The position numbers were made by a program, and so were the translations under genes. From positions 1 through 43,507 of the forward strand of contig JAJTGG010000008.1 of assembly GCA_021299355.1 (NCBI GenBank): DNA of 43,507 nucleotides. The letters are read 5' to 3'. Below, one piece after another: positions 1 through 8,755 of the stretch; within the stretch, counting starts at the first letter, position 1; every line of letters begins with the position of its first letter. This DNA comes from Lysobacteraceae bacterium. Lineage in GTDB: Bacteria > Pseudomonadota > Gammaproteobacteria > Xanthomonadales > Xanthomonadaceae. The notes under the pieces were generated by a model that was given only the letters and a program-made list of their open reading frames with translations, made no database searches and had not been told where the DNA came from.

Positions 1-111
1 GAACGACGATTCCACCTGCCAAGCGGCACGCAGGCCTTTCATCGACCATTGGAAGGCCTGCCAGATGCGAATCGGCGAGCGCGGTGCGTGCGTATCGTGA
101 CTGTCAGCCAT
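1..111 (-). CDS. dgkA: Diacylglycerol kinase DgkA, N-terminal part (cut by window edge)
   Basis: The minus strand reads 37 codons from an ATG at 109-111 to the window edge. The peptide has a polar, proline-containing start and then the stretch WSMKGLRAAWQVESSF. That matches the conserved amphipathic N-terminus of prokaryotic diacylglycerol kinase (the 'GLRAAW..E..FR' signature), a small trimeric inner-membrane enzyme that phosphorylates diacylglycerol to phosphatidic acid and recycles lipid from membrane-derived glycan synthesis. The three transmembrane helices and the catalytic glutamate lie outside the window, so the call rests on the N-terminal signature alone. The 193 bases between it and the next gene hold no other convincing gene. 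Confidence 0.75.
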   Translation of the reverse strand, partial: MADSHDTHAPRSPIRIWQAFQWSMKGLRAAWQVESSF

Positions 112-304
112 GCGCAATCAGAAGGTGGCTGCAGATGGGAAGAACAGTAGCCGAAACATGGGCAATGGCATGCAAATCAACATGAACGGCGCTCGGAACT
201 GCGGAAACACCCCTATTTTGCCATAAAGACGGGGCATCAGTCCGTATTCAGCGCTTGTTGCCCATTAGCCCGCCCAGAATGCCGCATGAACAGAGGGGTG
301 CTCA

Positions 305-1291
305 TCAATCCTTGAAAATCGCCACGCCACGGCTACCATCCGGCTTGATCCAGCCGCGGTACATGCCTTCGGTATTGAACGGCAGGGAAATATTTCCGTC
401 TCGGTCGAGCGCGATGGCGCCGCCGTCGCCGCCCATTTCCGGAATAACCTTCAGCAACACCTCTTCCGCGGCCTGGGCCAGGGAATCACCGCGGTATTTC
501 ATGCGCACGCAGATGTCATGGGCCACGGCGGCACGGATGAAGAACTCGCCCCAACCGGTACCGGATACCCCGCATTGGTCGTTGGCATAGGTGCCGGCGC
601 CGATGATCGGCGAATCACCGATGCGGCTCCAGCGTTTGTTGGTCATGCCGCCGGTGGACGTCGCGGCAGCGATGTGGCCATTGCGGTCGAGCGCTACGGC
701 ACCGACCGTGCCGAAATATTTGCCTTTCAGATCATTCGAGGCGGTCTGTTTCTCTTCGGCTTGGGCTTTCAGCAGCTGCTTGTAGCGGTGCTCGGTATCG
801 AAGTATTCCGGCGCAACACGCTCGATATTCTTGCGGGTGTCTGCGAAATGCTCGGCGCCCTCACCCGCTAACAACACATGCGGGGAATGCTGCATGACCG
901 CCTCGGCGAGCAGAATGGGGTTCTTGATAGTGCGCACCCCGGCGACGGCGCCGGCCTTGCCGGTGTGTCCTTCCATCAGCGAGGCATCCAGTTCATGGCC
1001 GCCTTCGGCGTTATAGACCGCGCCTTTGCCGGCGTTGAACAAGGGGGAGTCTTCCAGCACAGTGACGCTGGCAATGACGGCCTCGCGGGCACTGCCACCG
1101 CGCTGCAGCACGGCATTGCCGGCATCGAGTGCCGCATTCAGGGCTTTTTCATAGCCAACCTGATCTTCGGCCGAAAGCTGCGACCGACTGATGACCCCGG
1201 CTCCGCCGTGAATGACGAGGGCGGTTTTCGGCGATGCGGCAGCGGCAATGGACGACATAAACAGGATTCCGGCAAACACGGTGGACTTCAT
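305..1291 (-). CDS. iaaA: Isoaspartyl peptidase / L-asparaginase (Ntn-hydrolase), secreted
   Basis: This 328-residue protein belongs to the asparaginase-2 (plant-type, IaaA/EcAIII) N-terminal-nucleophile hydrolases, which remove isoaspartyl residues from peptides and hydrolyse asparagine. Residues 1-19 look like a Sec signal peptide (Lys, hydrophobic core, AAAAS), so export to the periplasm is likely. The substrate loop VIHGGAG is at 26-32. The motif GTVGAVALD places the autocleavage and nucleophile threonine at T195, followed by the TSTGG oxyanion region near 211-215. Length fits the family (about 310-340). It is the last gene in the direction of the MacAB-like operon, 49 bases after it, and could be co-transcribed, though no functional link is evident. 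Confidence 0.9.
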   Translation of the reverse strand: MKSTVFAGILFMSSIAAAASPKTALVIHGGAGVISRSQLSAEDQVGYEKALNAALDAGNAVLQRGGSAREAVIASVTVLEDSPLFNAGKGAVYNAEGGHELDASLMEGHTGKAGAVAGVRTIKNPILLAEAVMQHSPHVLLAGEGAEHFADTRKNIERVAPEYFDTEHRYKQLLKAQAEEKQTASNDLKGKYFGTVGAVALDRNGHIAAATSTGGMTNKRWSRIGDSPIIGAGTYANDQCGVSGTGWGEFFIRAAVAHDICVRMKYRGDSLAQAAEEVLLKVIPEMGGDGGAIALDRDGNISLPFNTEGMYRGWIKPDGSRGVAIFKD

Positions 1292-1340
1292 GGATTTTAC
1301 CCCGACTGGCAGGTTTCCATCATACCCAATCCGGCCGGAA

Positions 1341-2570
1341 TCAGCCCTGATGCCGGAGCGCCTCGATGGGATCGAGCTGGGAGGCCTTGCGGGCGGGGTA
1401 AATGCCGAAAAAAAGGCCTGTCGCCATGGAGCAGACCGCCGCCAGGGAAATCACTTTCCAGTTCAGCGCGACCGGCAGGGCGCCCATTTTTTCGACCAGC
1501 AGCGAGAACCCGACCCCGATGAAAATGCCGATCAGACCGCCACCGACCGAAATCAGCATGGCTTCGGTCAGGAACTGGCGCTGGATTTCCCTCGGGCCGG
1601 CACCGACTGCCATGCGCAGGCCGATCTCCCGGATGCGCTCGGTAACCGAGACCAGCATGATGTTCATGATGCCAATGCCGCCGACAATCAGCGAGATGCT
1701 AGCCACAGCACCGAGCAGCAGCGACATGATGCGGGTGGTTTCGGTGCGGGTGGCGATGATTTCGGCGATGTTGCGCACGGTGAAGTCGTCTTCGGCACCG
1801 GGTTGGATCTTGTGCAGCTGGCGCATCAATACTTCCACCTGTTCCTGCACATAGGGCAGATCCTCGGCACGCGCCACGCCGAGGGTGATCTGCTGCACGC
1901 CGCCGGGAAGCGTGCTGTTGCTGGCCAGACGCCGGCGTGCGGTTTCCAGCGGCACCAGGAGTACATCATCCTGATCCTGGCCAAATCCGCCCTGACCCTT
2001 GGATTCGAGCACACCAACCACCTGGAACGGGGTCTTGCCGATGCGGATGCTTTCGCCGACGGCTTCGGATTCGCCGAACAGTTCGCGGCGGATCGTTTCG
2101 CCGATGAGTACGACCTTGCCGCCGGACTTATAATCAGAATCCTGCAGCGGACTGCCGCTGGCGACCTGCCACTCGTTGATGGCGAAATAATCCGGCTCGA
2201 TGCCCTGCCAGCTGGTTGACCAGTTGTTCTCGGCATACACCACCTGGGTGCCGCCGCGTAGACTGGAGGTGACATACGCCACTTCCGGAATCTGCTGACG
2301 GATGGCCTCGGCATCGGATTGGGTCAGTGTCATCCGCGAGCCCGAACCGAATCGGACGCCGCCCGAGCGGGACGATCCGGAGTTGATGTCCAACCGGTTG
2401 GCGCCGAGTCCGGACACCATCTTTTCGATTTCATTCTGGGTACCCTGCCCGACTGACACCATCACGATGACAGCGGCGATGCCGATGATCACACCGAGCG
2501 AGGTCAACGCGCTGCGCAGCCAGTTACCGCGCAGGGAAGAAACGGCGGTGCGGAAGGTATCAATCCACAT
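1341..2570 (-). CDS. MacB-like ABC transporter permease (FtsX domain)
   Basis: This 409-residue inner-membrane protein has one N-terminal transmembrane helix (about residues 18-41), a large periplasmic MacB-PCD domain, and three C-terminal helices (about 280-310, 338-360 and 373-393) forming the FtsX domain. The segment GGIGIMNIMLVSVTERIREIG is the family's hallmark coupling region. Classic MacB carries the ATPase on the same chain; here it is a separate upstream gene overlapping by 11 bases. With the adaptor it should form a tripartite mechanotransmission pump that pushes substrates from the periplasm through an outer-membrane TolC-type channel. No TolC gene is in the window. Substrate (macrolide, peptide, lipid or haem-like) cannot be told from sequence. 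Confidence 0.92.
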   Translation of the reverse strand: MWIDTFRTAVSSLRGNWLRSALTSLGVIIGIAAVIVMVSVGQGTQNEIEKMVSGLGANRLDINSGSSRSGGVRFGSGSRMTLTQSDAEAIRQQIPEVAYVTSSLRGGTQVVYAENNWSTSWQGIEPDYFAINEWQVASGSPLQDSDYKSGGKVVLIGETIRRELFGESEAVGESIRIGKTPFQVVGVLESKGQGGFGQDQDDVLLVPLETARRRLASNSTLPGGVQQITLGVARAEDLPYVQEQVEVLMRQLHKIQPGAEDDFTVRNIAEIIATRTETTRIMSLLLGAVASISLIVGGIGIMNIMLVSVTERIREIGLRMAVGAGPREIQRQFLTEAMLISVGGGLIGIFIGVGFSLLVEKMGALPVALNWKVISLAAVCSMATGLFFGIYPARKASQLDPIEALRHQG

Positions 2571-3255
2571 AGGCGGAATCCTCGGTCATTACGCCGTCGA
2601 GCATATGGCAGATGCGGTCGGCATGCGCCGCGACATGCTCGTCGTGAGTAATCAGGATGATGGTGTGTCCCTGCTGTTTTAGCGATTCGAACAAGGCCAG
2701 GATTTCGGCGCCGGTTTTCGAGTCGAGGGCACCAGTGGGTTCGTCAGCGAGTATCATCGGGGGACGGTTGACCAATGCCCGCGCAATGGCGATACGCTGC
2801 TGCTGGCCGCCGGAAAGCTCGCCGGGCTTGTGGTGCATGCGCCCGCCCAGGCCAACGGACTGCAGGGCGGTTTCAGCCATCGGTTGGCGCTCAGACAACG
2901 GAACGCCGGCATAAGTCAGCGGCATCATCACATTGTGCAGGGCATCCATGCGGCTGAGCAGGTTGAAGCTCTGGAATACAAAACCGATCTTTCCCAGCCG
3001 TAGCTTGGCCAGGGCCTCCTTGTCGAGGCTGCGCACATCGACGCCATCGCAATGGTAGCTGCCGGTGTAATCGGCATCCAGGCAACCCAGAACATTCATG
3101 AGTGTGGACTTTCCGGAACCGGAAGCCCCCATGATGGCAACGAACTCGCCCGGCTGGATGCGCAGATTGATTTGCTTGAGTGCATCGACCTGCGCTTCGG
3201 TACCCTGCGCATAGACCTTGCTCAAACCACGGATATCGATGACCGGCGTCGTCAT
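2560..3255 (-). CDS. ABC transporter ATP-binding protein (MacB/LolD type)
   Basis: This 231-residue ATPase shows Walker [10 protein letters not shown] at 43-51, a Q-loop in GFVFQSFN near 91-98, the signature LSGGQQQR near 147, Walker [12 protein letters not shown] near 167, and the switch histidine in ILITHD near 200. It is the cytoplasmic motor for the neighbouring FtsX-type permease. Its ATG overlaps the stop of the adaptor gene by four bases and its end overlaps the permease start by 11, so the three are translationally coupled. The '[10 protein letters not shown]' form is typical of the LolD/MacB/FtsE subgroup, whose members drive mechanotransmission and not transmembrane import. Confidence 0.93.
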   Translation of the reverse strand: MTTPVIDIRGLSKVYAQGTEAQVDALKQINLRIQPGEFVAIMGASGSGKSTLMNVLGCLDADYTGSYHCDGVDVRSLDKEALAKLRLGKIGFVFQSFNLLSRMDALHNVMMPLTYAGVPLSERQPMAETALQSVGLGGRMHHKPGELSGGQQQRIAIARALVNRPPMILADEPTGALDSKTGAEILALFESLKQQGHTIILITHDEHVAAHADRICHMLDGVMTEDSAYVD

Positions 3256-4781
3256 GGCGTGTTGCGCGCGCTTCCGACGATGACCTGCTGCCCGTTTTTC
3301 AGACCGCCGATGACTTCACTGCGGCTGCCATCGGAAACGCCGAGCCGGATTTCGACCGCAACCGGCTCGCCCTTTTCAAGGACATACACCGTGGCGCGCT
3401 TGGCATTGAACAGCGCCTGGATCTGCTGATCCCACTGGCTCTGCAGTTCCGGTCCCAGCTGCGCACGCACGCTTTCGAAGGCCTTAGCGAAACGGTCGGC
3501 GAATCGGCGTGTGCCGTTGCCGCCGCCGCTCATGCCCTGCGGAGCCGACCCGCCGGATGGTCCGGCTCCCGCACCGGCATTGCCGCTTTGGGCAAAGCGC
3601 TGCATCATGCGTGCGGCCTGCTGCCTGTAGGCTTCAGCCGATGCATCGAAACTCGACAGCACCGCCGGTTCGGCTTTGGCCTGAACCAGAAACTGGCGCA
3701 TGGCATCCAACTGTGCCTGCATGCGCTTGCTGCGCTCTTCCATCGAAGGCGGTGACGCCTGCATCGGGGCACCGAACGAGGGGCCCGCATTGGCGGCGGC
3801 CGCGCTGGCCGGACGGAATCGCAGGGCGGCATTCGGAACGGTCAGCACCTGGGCCTTGCGGCTGGTGATGATCTGAGCGGTCGCGGTCAGCCCCGGCAGC
3901 AGCACCTGGTCGGCATTGTTGACTTCAATGACGACAGGAAAGGTCACTACATTGGAGACATTGTTTGCCGCAAGCCGGATCTGTTTGACTTTGCCGCGGA
4001 AGTTGCGGTCGGGAAAGGCATCCACAGTGAAGGTGGCTTCCTGGCCAACCTGCAATTGACCGATGTCGGCTTCGTCGATGGCCAGCACGATTTCCATTTC
4101 GCTCAGATCACCGGCAATCTTGAACAGCACCGGTGTCTGCAGACTGGCGGCGACGGTCTGGCCGGGCTCGACATTGCGTGCCAGCACCGTGCCTTTCACC
4201 GGAGATCGGATAATGGTTTTCGCCAGATCCAGCCGCGCGCTGTTGAGATTAGCCTGCTGCTGGCTGACCTGGGCCTGGGCCGATTGAACGCGTGCCTGTG
4301 CCTGGGCATTCTGGGCCTGGGCGATATCGCGTTCGGTTTTGGAAATCAGCTGTTTGGCAGCCAGCTGGGATTTGCGCTCGAAGTCGCGTGAGGCATTGAC
4401 GGCAGCGGCCCGAGCCTCGGCCAATCCGGCCTGGGCACTGGCCAGAGCGGCGCCAGCCTGCTCGACCCGGGCCTGGAAAGTGGACGGATCGATGCGGGCG
4501 ATGATCTGGCCGGGCTCGACCTGATCGTTGAAATCGACATCGACCGACTGCAGGGTTCCGGAAACCTGGGTACCGACTTCGACCGTGGCGGTAGCACCGA
4601 GCGTGCCGGTCGCGGAAATGCTGGACGACAGATCAGCGATCTGTGCAGGCTCGGTGCGGTACTGGCTTTCAGAAGCTTGATCGCCGCCACTGAGGCTACG
4701 GTAGCCGAACCATAATGCCAGCAATATGACGGCAGCCAGGACGATTTTGCCGAGTGGAAGTCCGGAGATTTTCTTGCTCAT
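3252..4781 (-). CDS. MacA-like periplasmic adaptor (HlyD/membrane fusion family) with a large insertion
   Basis: A 509-residue periplasmic adaptor: membrane anchor at 12-29, biotinyl-lipoyl half motif near 64-100, a long alpha-helical hairpin rich in Ala and Gln (about 103-190), the second lipoyl half near 191-222, and a beta-barrel domain to about 322. MacA proteins are usually near 370-430 residues. The extra length is an insertion at about 325-462, between the barrel and the membrane-proximal domain. It contains helical, Met/Gln/Ala-rich segments and Gly/Ser-rich linkers (for example SGGGNG). It links the ABC permease to an outer-membrane channel. The gene starts 16 bases after the sensor kinase stop, implying that the two-component system and pump are co-expressed. 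Confidence 0.9.
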   Translation of the reverse strand: MSKKISGLPLGKIVLAAVILLALWFGYRSLSGGDQASESQYRTEPAQIADLSSSISATGTLGATATVEVGTQVSGTLQSVDVDFNDQVEPGQIIARIDPSTFQARVEQAGAALASAQAGLAEARAAAVNASRDFERKSQLAAKQLISKTERDIAQAQNAQAQARVQSAQAQVSQQQANLNSARLDLAKTIIRSPVKGTVLARNVEPGQTVAASLQTPVLFKIAGDLSEMEIVLAIDEADIGQLQVGQEATFTVDAFPDRNFRGKVKQIRLAANNVSNVVTFPVVIEVNNADQVLLPGLTATAQIITSRKAQVLTVPNAALRFRPASAAAANAGPSFGAPMQASPPSMEERSKRMQAQLDAMRQFLVQAKAEPAVLSSFDASAEAYRQQAARMMQRFAQSGNAGAGAGPSGGSAPQGMSGGGNGTRRFADRFAKAFESVRAQLGPELQSQWDQQIQALFNAKRATVYVLEKGEPVAVEIRLGVSDGSRSEVIGGLKNGQQVIVGSARNTP

Positions 4782-4797
4782 GGGTTTACGGCCTGTT

Positions 4798-6102
4798 TCA
4801 TGTCAATTCGGAATAGGATGCTTCAGGAATCAGAACGGTCGCAACCGTTCCCTGGTCCGGTGTGCTGGCCAGATCAATGCGCCAGCCAAAGCGGTCGCAA
4901 AAGCGCTTGACCAGCGACATGCCGATGCCCTTGCCGCCGGCGTTGGTGGTTTCACCACGGTAGAACAGATCGAACACACGCTCTAGCTGCTGAGCACTCA
5001 TGCCAATGCCGGTATCACGGACCACCAGTTTACCCGTATTGATTGATATATCGATATGGCCGCGATCGGTGTAATGGCAGGCATTACGGATCAGATTGCC
5101 GATGACCGTGGATACCACATAATATGGCACGTCTATGCGGAAATCGGCAACGATTTCGAGCGTCAGTTCGACCGGCTTGCCATTCAACAACAGTTTCGCC
5201 TTCTCGACCTCCTCGGTAACGGCTTCGGATATCCAATACGGTTGTTCGCTGTGCCCGAAATCATCTTCGCGCGCCAAGAGCAAAAAGCCCTCGATGAGCG
5301 ATTCCATCTCCTGACTGGCTTTCTGGATGCGGGTGATGGAACGCTGCGCCATCGGCGATAGACAGCCTTCTCCGGCGACCATGTCGCTGGCAACACGGAT
5401 GACCGTCAGCGGTGTTCGAAGCTCGTGCGACGCATTCGCGGTAAAGTTCTGCTCGCGCTCGACGAACTGGCCGATGCGTTGGCCGAAATCATGCAGGGCC
5501 TCGGCCAGAACTTTGGCCTCGTTGTCCATGTCATCGGGCAGTTTCTGGGCCGCCAGCACGGACACATCCGGCTTTTTTGGATCCCAGCTACGGACCTGGT
5601 TCGACAACCAGATAACCGGAGATACCAGCTTCTTCGAGGTCCGGTAACTGAAAAGAACCATGGCGTAAACCACTACCAACAGCAACGCCAATGGCACCAC
5701 ACCGAACCAGAATGCCAGCGCATCGACCTGCTCCTGCTTGAAAATCAGGAACAGCCGGCGGTTCTCACGGGTTTCCACCCAGATCAACTCACCACCGCGC
5801 TGTTTATCGAGGCTGTGATAGCCATTGCTGAGATCGCGGTAGGTCACCGGCATGGCGTCGACCTGCGCCAGCGGCAACAGAAAACCCTTCATGTTGAAGG
5901 TATCCGGCACCTGTGCGTTCGGGTTGTTCTGGTAGAGGCTCCAGAAATGGCGCGCTTCATCCTGCAGCGCTTGCTTGATCAGAATGTCCTTGATGACGAC
6001 CGATGCGCCATAGACCCCGATGACCGCCGCGAAACAGATGGCCGCGGTCTGCAGAACGAATGCCGTCCAGAATTTCTTCCGGAGTCCGTGCCGGTCACTC
6101 AT
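4798..6102 (-). CDS. Two-component sensor histidine kinase
   Basis: A 434-residue membrane kinase. Transmembrane helices lie at about 12-36 and 130-152, flanking a periplasmic sensor of roughly 90 residues. A HAMP-like linker follows, then the dimerisation/phosphoacceptor box SHELRTP with H226, the N box NLIRNACHY near 335, and G boxes DTGIGM and GKGIGMSLV. The N-terminal domain has no sensor fold I can name. Its ATG overlaps the response regulator stop by four bases (ATGA), so the pair is one unit and this kinase should phosphorylate that regulator. By position it likely controls the adaptor-ABC pump directly downstream, perhaps in answer to envelope stress or a toxic compound; this last point is inference. 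Confidence 0.93.
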   Translation of the reverse strand: MSDRHGLRKKFWTAFVLQTAAICFAAVIGVYGASVVIKDILIKQALQDEARHFWSLYQNNPNAQVPDTFNMKGFLLPLAQVDAMPVTYRDLSNGYHSLDKQRGGELIWVETRENRRLFLIFKQEQVDALAFWFGVVPLALLLVVVYAMVLFSYRTSKKLVSPVIWLSNQVRSWDPKKPDVSVLAAQKLPDDMDNEAKVLAEALHDFGQRIGQFVEREQNFTANASHELRTPLTVIRVASDMVAGEGCLSPMAQRSITRIQKASQEMESLIEGFLLLAREDDFGHSEQPYWISEAVTEEVEKAKLLLNGKPVELTLEIVADFRIDVPYYVVSTVIGNLIRNACHYTDRGHIDISINTGKLVVRDTGIGMSAQQLERVFDLFYRGETTNAGGKGIGMSLVKRFCDRFGWRIDLASTPDQGTVATVLIPEASYSELT

Positions 6103-6812
6103 GCCTTGGGCTGTTCGTCCAGATCGACGATACGGTAACCTGCGGTCTGCACAGTATGCAGCAGCTGCTTCTCGAAGCCGCGGTCGACCGCCTTGCGCAG
6201 GTTGTAAAGGTGGCTGCGCAGGGTGTCGGATTCGGGCAGTTCATCACCCCAGATTTCGCGTTCGATATCCCGGCGGGTCACCACCCGCGGCGATTCCCGC
6301 ATCAGGATACCGAGCAGTCTCAGGGCAATCGGCGACAAGGTCAGATCGCGTCCGCCTCGGGTCGCGCGCAGACTTCCGGTGTCGAGGATCAGATCGGCGA
6401 CCTTGTAAACTTCCGTGCTCACCTGCCGGCGCTCGCGGCGGATCAGAGCGCGGATGCGTGCTTCGAGCTCCTGGATGGCGAAAGGCTTGATCAGATAATC
6501 ATCGGCACCGGCCTCGAGCCCGAGCACTTTGTCGGACACGGCGTCACGTGCGGTCAGCATCAGCACCGGGGTGGCGATTTTGCCCTCCTCGCGCAGCTTG
6601 CGGCAGACCTGCAAGCCGTCCATGCGCGGCAGATTGAGATCAAGCACGATGACGTCATAACTGTTCTTGGTGGCCAGACGATAACCATCGACTCCATCTC
6701 CGGCATAATCAACGCCGAAGCCTTTGCTTTCGAAATATTCACCGACCACCTCGGATAGGCTGCGGTTGTCTTCAACCAGTAGAATCAATCCGGCTTGGGT
6801 ATCACGCTTCAT
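6099..6812 (-). CDS. Response regulator, OmpR/PhoB family
   Basis: A 237-residue regulator with a receiver domain (acidic pair E14-D15, phosphoacceptor D58 in IVLDLNLPRMDG, switch lysine in DDYLIKPF) and a C-terminal winged-helix DNA-binding domain (about 135-230, with the conserved end HTVQTAGYRI). It is the first gene of the operon that continues with the kinase and the MacAB-like pump, and it has a good ribosome binding site (AAAGGAG) seven bases before the ATG. As usual for such units it probably activates its own operon. I see no clear direct-repeat binding box in the 71 bases upstream. Confidence 0.94.
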   Translation of the reverse strand: MKRDTQAGLILLVEDNRSLSEVVGEYFESKGFGVDYAGDGVDGYRLATKNSYDVIVLDLNLPRMDGLQVCRKLREEGKIATPVLMLTARDAVSDKVLGLEAGADDYLIKPFAIQELEARIRALIRRERRQVSTEVYKVADLILDTGSLRATRGGRDLTLSPIALRLLGILMRESPRVVTRRDIEREIWGDELPESDTLRSHLYNLRKAVDRGFEKQLLHTVQTAGYRIVDLDEQPKA

Positions 6813-6883
6813 GAGCTTCTCCTTTCAGGGCTTCAGCTTTGTGAAGAATGCCCCTTCGGGGGTGATTGCCGTGTGAACCGGCC

Positions 6884-7186
6884 TTAGAACGGGATTTTTC
6901 CGGTCAGGATGTCCCGGTACATCAGCCAGTCGGACACGAACGAATACAGCGGATGGCGAAAAGTGGCCGGCTTGTTCTTCTCGAAGGCGAAATGGCCGAC
7001 CCAGGCGAAACCGTAACCGCAGACGAAAGCGGCCGGGAGCCAGAGCCATTGGCCGGTAACCAGCAGGGCGGCCAGACAACCGAGAACCAGCGAGCTGCCG
7101 ATGAAATGCAGACGACGGCAGGTCAGATTCTGGTGCTCCCCCAGATAATAGGGATAGAACTCGGCAAGGGAATTAAAACGGGTCAT
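6884..7186 (-). CDS. Mpo1-like (DUF962) small membrane protein
   Basis: A 100-residue protein with two hydrophobic segments (about 29-45 and 48-65) and the histidine-rich landmarks of the Mpo1/DUF962 family: YYLGEHQN, RRLHFIGS, GHFAFEKNKPATFRHPLYS and SDWLMYRDIL. Yeast Mpo1 is an Fe(II) dioxygenase that alpha-oxidises 2-hydroxy fatty acids. Bacterial members are much less studied, so the enzyme role here is only inferred from the family. Its ATG lies inside the 3' end of mazG (14-base overlap), which makes it the last gene of the nudE-cysQ-mazG chain. Confidence 0.82.
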   Translation of the reverse strand: MTRFNSLAEFYPYYLGEHQNLTCRRLHFIGSSLVLGCLAALLVTGQWLWLPAAFVCGYGFAWVGHFAFEKNKPATFRHPLYSFVSDWLMYRDILTGKIPF

Positions 7187-7979
7187 TGGCAGCCTCCTGA
7201 GTTTTTGCCTGTTGCCATAGGGTTTCCTGCGCTGTCAGATCAAGATCGGACAGGGATTTCCCGGATTGCCGGGCCAGATTTTCAATGGTCCGGAAACGGC
7301 GTTCGAATTTGGTGTTGGCCCGGCGCAGGGCTGCACCGAAATCGACCCCGGCGTGGCGCGCCAGATTAACGCACACGAACAGGATATCGCCGATTTCATC
7401 TTCCAGCGCATCATGACCGCGGCCCTTGGCCAGCTCGGCACGTGCTTCGGCCATTTCTTCCTGAAGTTTATCGAACACAAACGAGACATCGGGCCAGTCG
7501 AAGCCGACCGTTGCTGCGCGCTTCTGTAATTTAGTGGCACGCTGCCACTCCGGAAGTCCGGCGGTGATTCCCGCCAATATGCTATCGTCTGAACCGCGTC
7601 GTTGCCGGCGCTCCTCCCGCTTCATGCGCTCCCAGGCTTCGGTCTGGGCGGCGACATCGGCGATGCTGGCCTCTCCGAAAACATGCGGATGCCGGTCGGT
7701 CATTTTGCGGTTGATGGCCGAAACCACATCATCGAATGCGAACAGACCCTGTTCCTGTGCCAGCTGGGCATGGAACACCACCTGGAAAAGCAGATCGCCG
7801 AGTTCGGCCCTGAGATCCTCAGGCTCACCGCGCTCGATGGCATCGGCGACCTCATAGGCTTCTTCGATGGCATATGGTGCCAGGGATTTGAAATCCTGCT
7901 GAAGATCCCATGGACAGCCGCTTTCGGGATTACGCAGGGCCCGCATGATTGCCAGCAGTTGCTCTATCGGCGTGCTCAC
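7173..7979 (-). CDS. mazG: Nucleoside triphosphate pyrophosphohydrolase MazG
   Basis: The protein hydrolyses NTPs and dNTPs to monophosphates and pyrophosphate, cleaning damaged nucleotides. It has two MazG folds: the first with CPWDLQQDF, the metal-binding EEAYEVADAIE and ELGDLLFQVVFHA, the second with the EIGDILFVCVNLARH helix. I place the start at the GTG at 7977-7979, which overlaps the cysQ stop in a GTGA arrangement and yields 268 residues, close to the roughly 263 of E. coli MazG. TTG codons at 7994 and 7985 would extend it by five or two residues but fit less well. It sits in a tight chain with cysQ and nudE. Confidence 0.93.
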   Translation of the reverse strand: MSTPIEQLLAIMRALRNPESGCPWDLQQDFKSLAPYAIEEAYEVADAIERGEPEDLRAELGDLLFQVVFHAQLAQEQGLFAFDDVVSAINRKMTDRHPHVFGEASIADVAAQTEAWERMKREERRQRRGSDDSILAGITAGLPEWQRATKLQKRAATVGFDWPDVSFVFDKLQEEMAEARAELAKGRGHDALEDEIGDILFVCVNLARHAGVDFGAALRRANTKFERRFRTIENLARQSGKSLSDLDLTAQETLWQQAKTQEAANDPF

Positions 7980-8755
7980 AGCCAATCCTGCCAACCGATG
8001 GACAGATCGCCGACCGCGATGAAATGTGGATTGAGCAGCGACTCTTTGCCGTTGTAGCGCAGGGGTGCCCCGTCAAGCGTGAACACGCCGCCACCGGCGG
8101 CTTCCAGAACCGCCTGCGCGGCGGCAGTATCCCATTCCGAGGTCGGTCCGAAGCGCGGGTAAAGATCGACTTCACCGGTCGCGATTTTGCAGAACTTCAG
8201 GGATGAACCCAAACCGACGGTGTCGACCGAACCGATACGATCGAGGTACGCCTGGGTTGTGATATCACGGTGCGAACGGCTGGCTGCGACCCTGAGGGGA
8301 TGCGGTGCACCGGCAACACGGGCGATACCGGACTGTGCACCCTGTTGCCACCGGGCACCAATTCCATGACCGCCGACCAGTAACCAGTCCATGGCCGGCG
8401 CGTAGACCGCACCCAGCACCGGCACGCCGCGGTCGATCAGAGCAATGTTGACAGTGAACTCGCCGTTCTTCTTGATGAACTCGCGCGTGCCGTCCAGCGG
8501 ATCGACCAGCCAATAACGCGACCAGGCCCGACGCGCTGGCCAGTCGATGTGGGCGGACTCTTCCGATAGAATCGGCAGACCGCCGTCGAGATCCGGCAGC
8601 AGCGATACGATGCAGCGATGTGCCGCCAAATCGGCCTGTGTCAGGGGTGAAGCATCGGCTTTCTCGGTGACGGCGAAGTCCTGCGCGTACACCGTCATGA
8701 TTTCATCGCCGGCGCGGCGGGCGATGTCCGCAAGTCGGTCGGCCCATTCTTTCAT
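7976..8755 (-). CDS. cysQ: 3'(2'),5'-bisphosphate nucleotidase CysQ
   Basis: A 259-residue Mg-dependent phosphatase of the inositol monophosphatase superfamily that converts 3'-phosphoadenosine 5'-phosphate (PAP), a by-product of sulfate assimilation, to AMP. Visible metal-site motifs are ILSEES (about 62-67), the hallmark VDPLDGTREF (about 86-95) and the C-terminal SEWDTAAAQAVLEAAGG. The subgroup-specific DGTREFIKKNGEFTVNIA segment supports CysQ over SuhB. Its start overlaps the nudE stop by four bases and its end overlaps mazG, so the three are coupled. A nudE-cysQ pairing is common in gammaproteobacteria. Confidence 0.94.
   Translation of the reverse strand: MKEWADRLADIARRAGDEIMTVYAQDFAVTEKADASPLTQADLAAHRCIVSLLPDLDGGLPILSEESAHIDWPARRAWSRYWLVDPLDGTREFIKKNGEFTVNIALIDRGVPVLGAVYAPAMDWLLVGGHGIGARWQQGAQSGIARVAGAPHPLRVAASRSHRDITTQAYLDRIGSVDTVGLGSSLKFCKIATGEVDLYPRFGPTSEWDTAAAQAVLEAAGGGVFTLDGAPLRYNGKESLLNPHFIAVGDLSIGWQDWL

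Noticed and set aside
115-240. A short minus-strand frame upstream of dgkA (about 41 codons)
   Set aside because: No ribosome binding site, no similarity, and it sits in the presumed dgkA promoter region.
6848-6863. GC-rich hairpin (CCCC-TTCG-GGGG) between the response regulator and the Mpo1-like gene
   Set aside because: It is short and has no clean T-run on either strand, so I do not call it a terminator.
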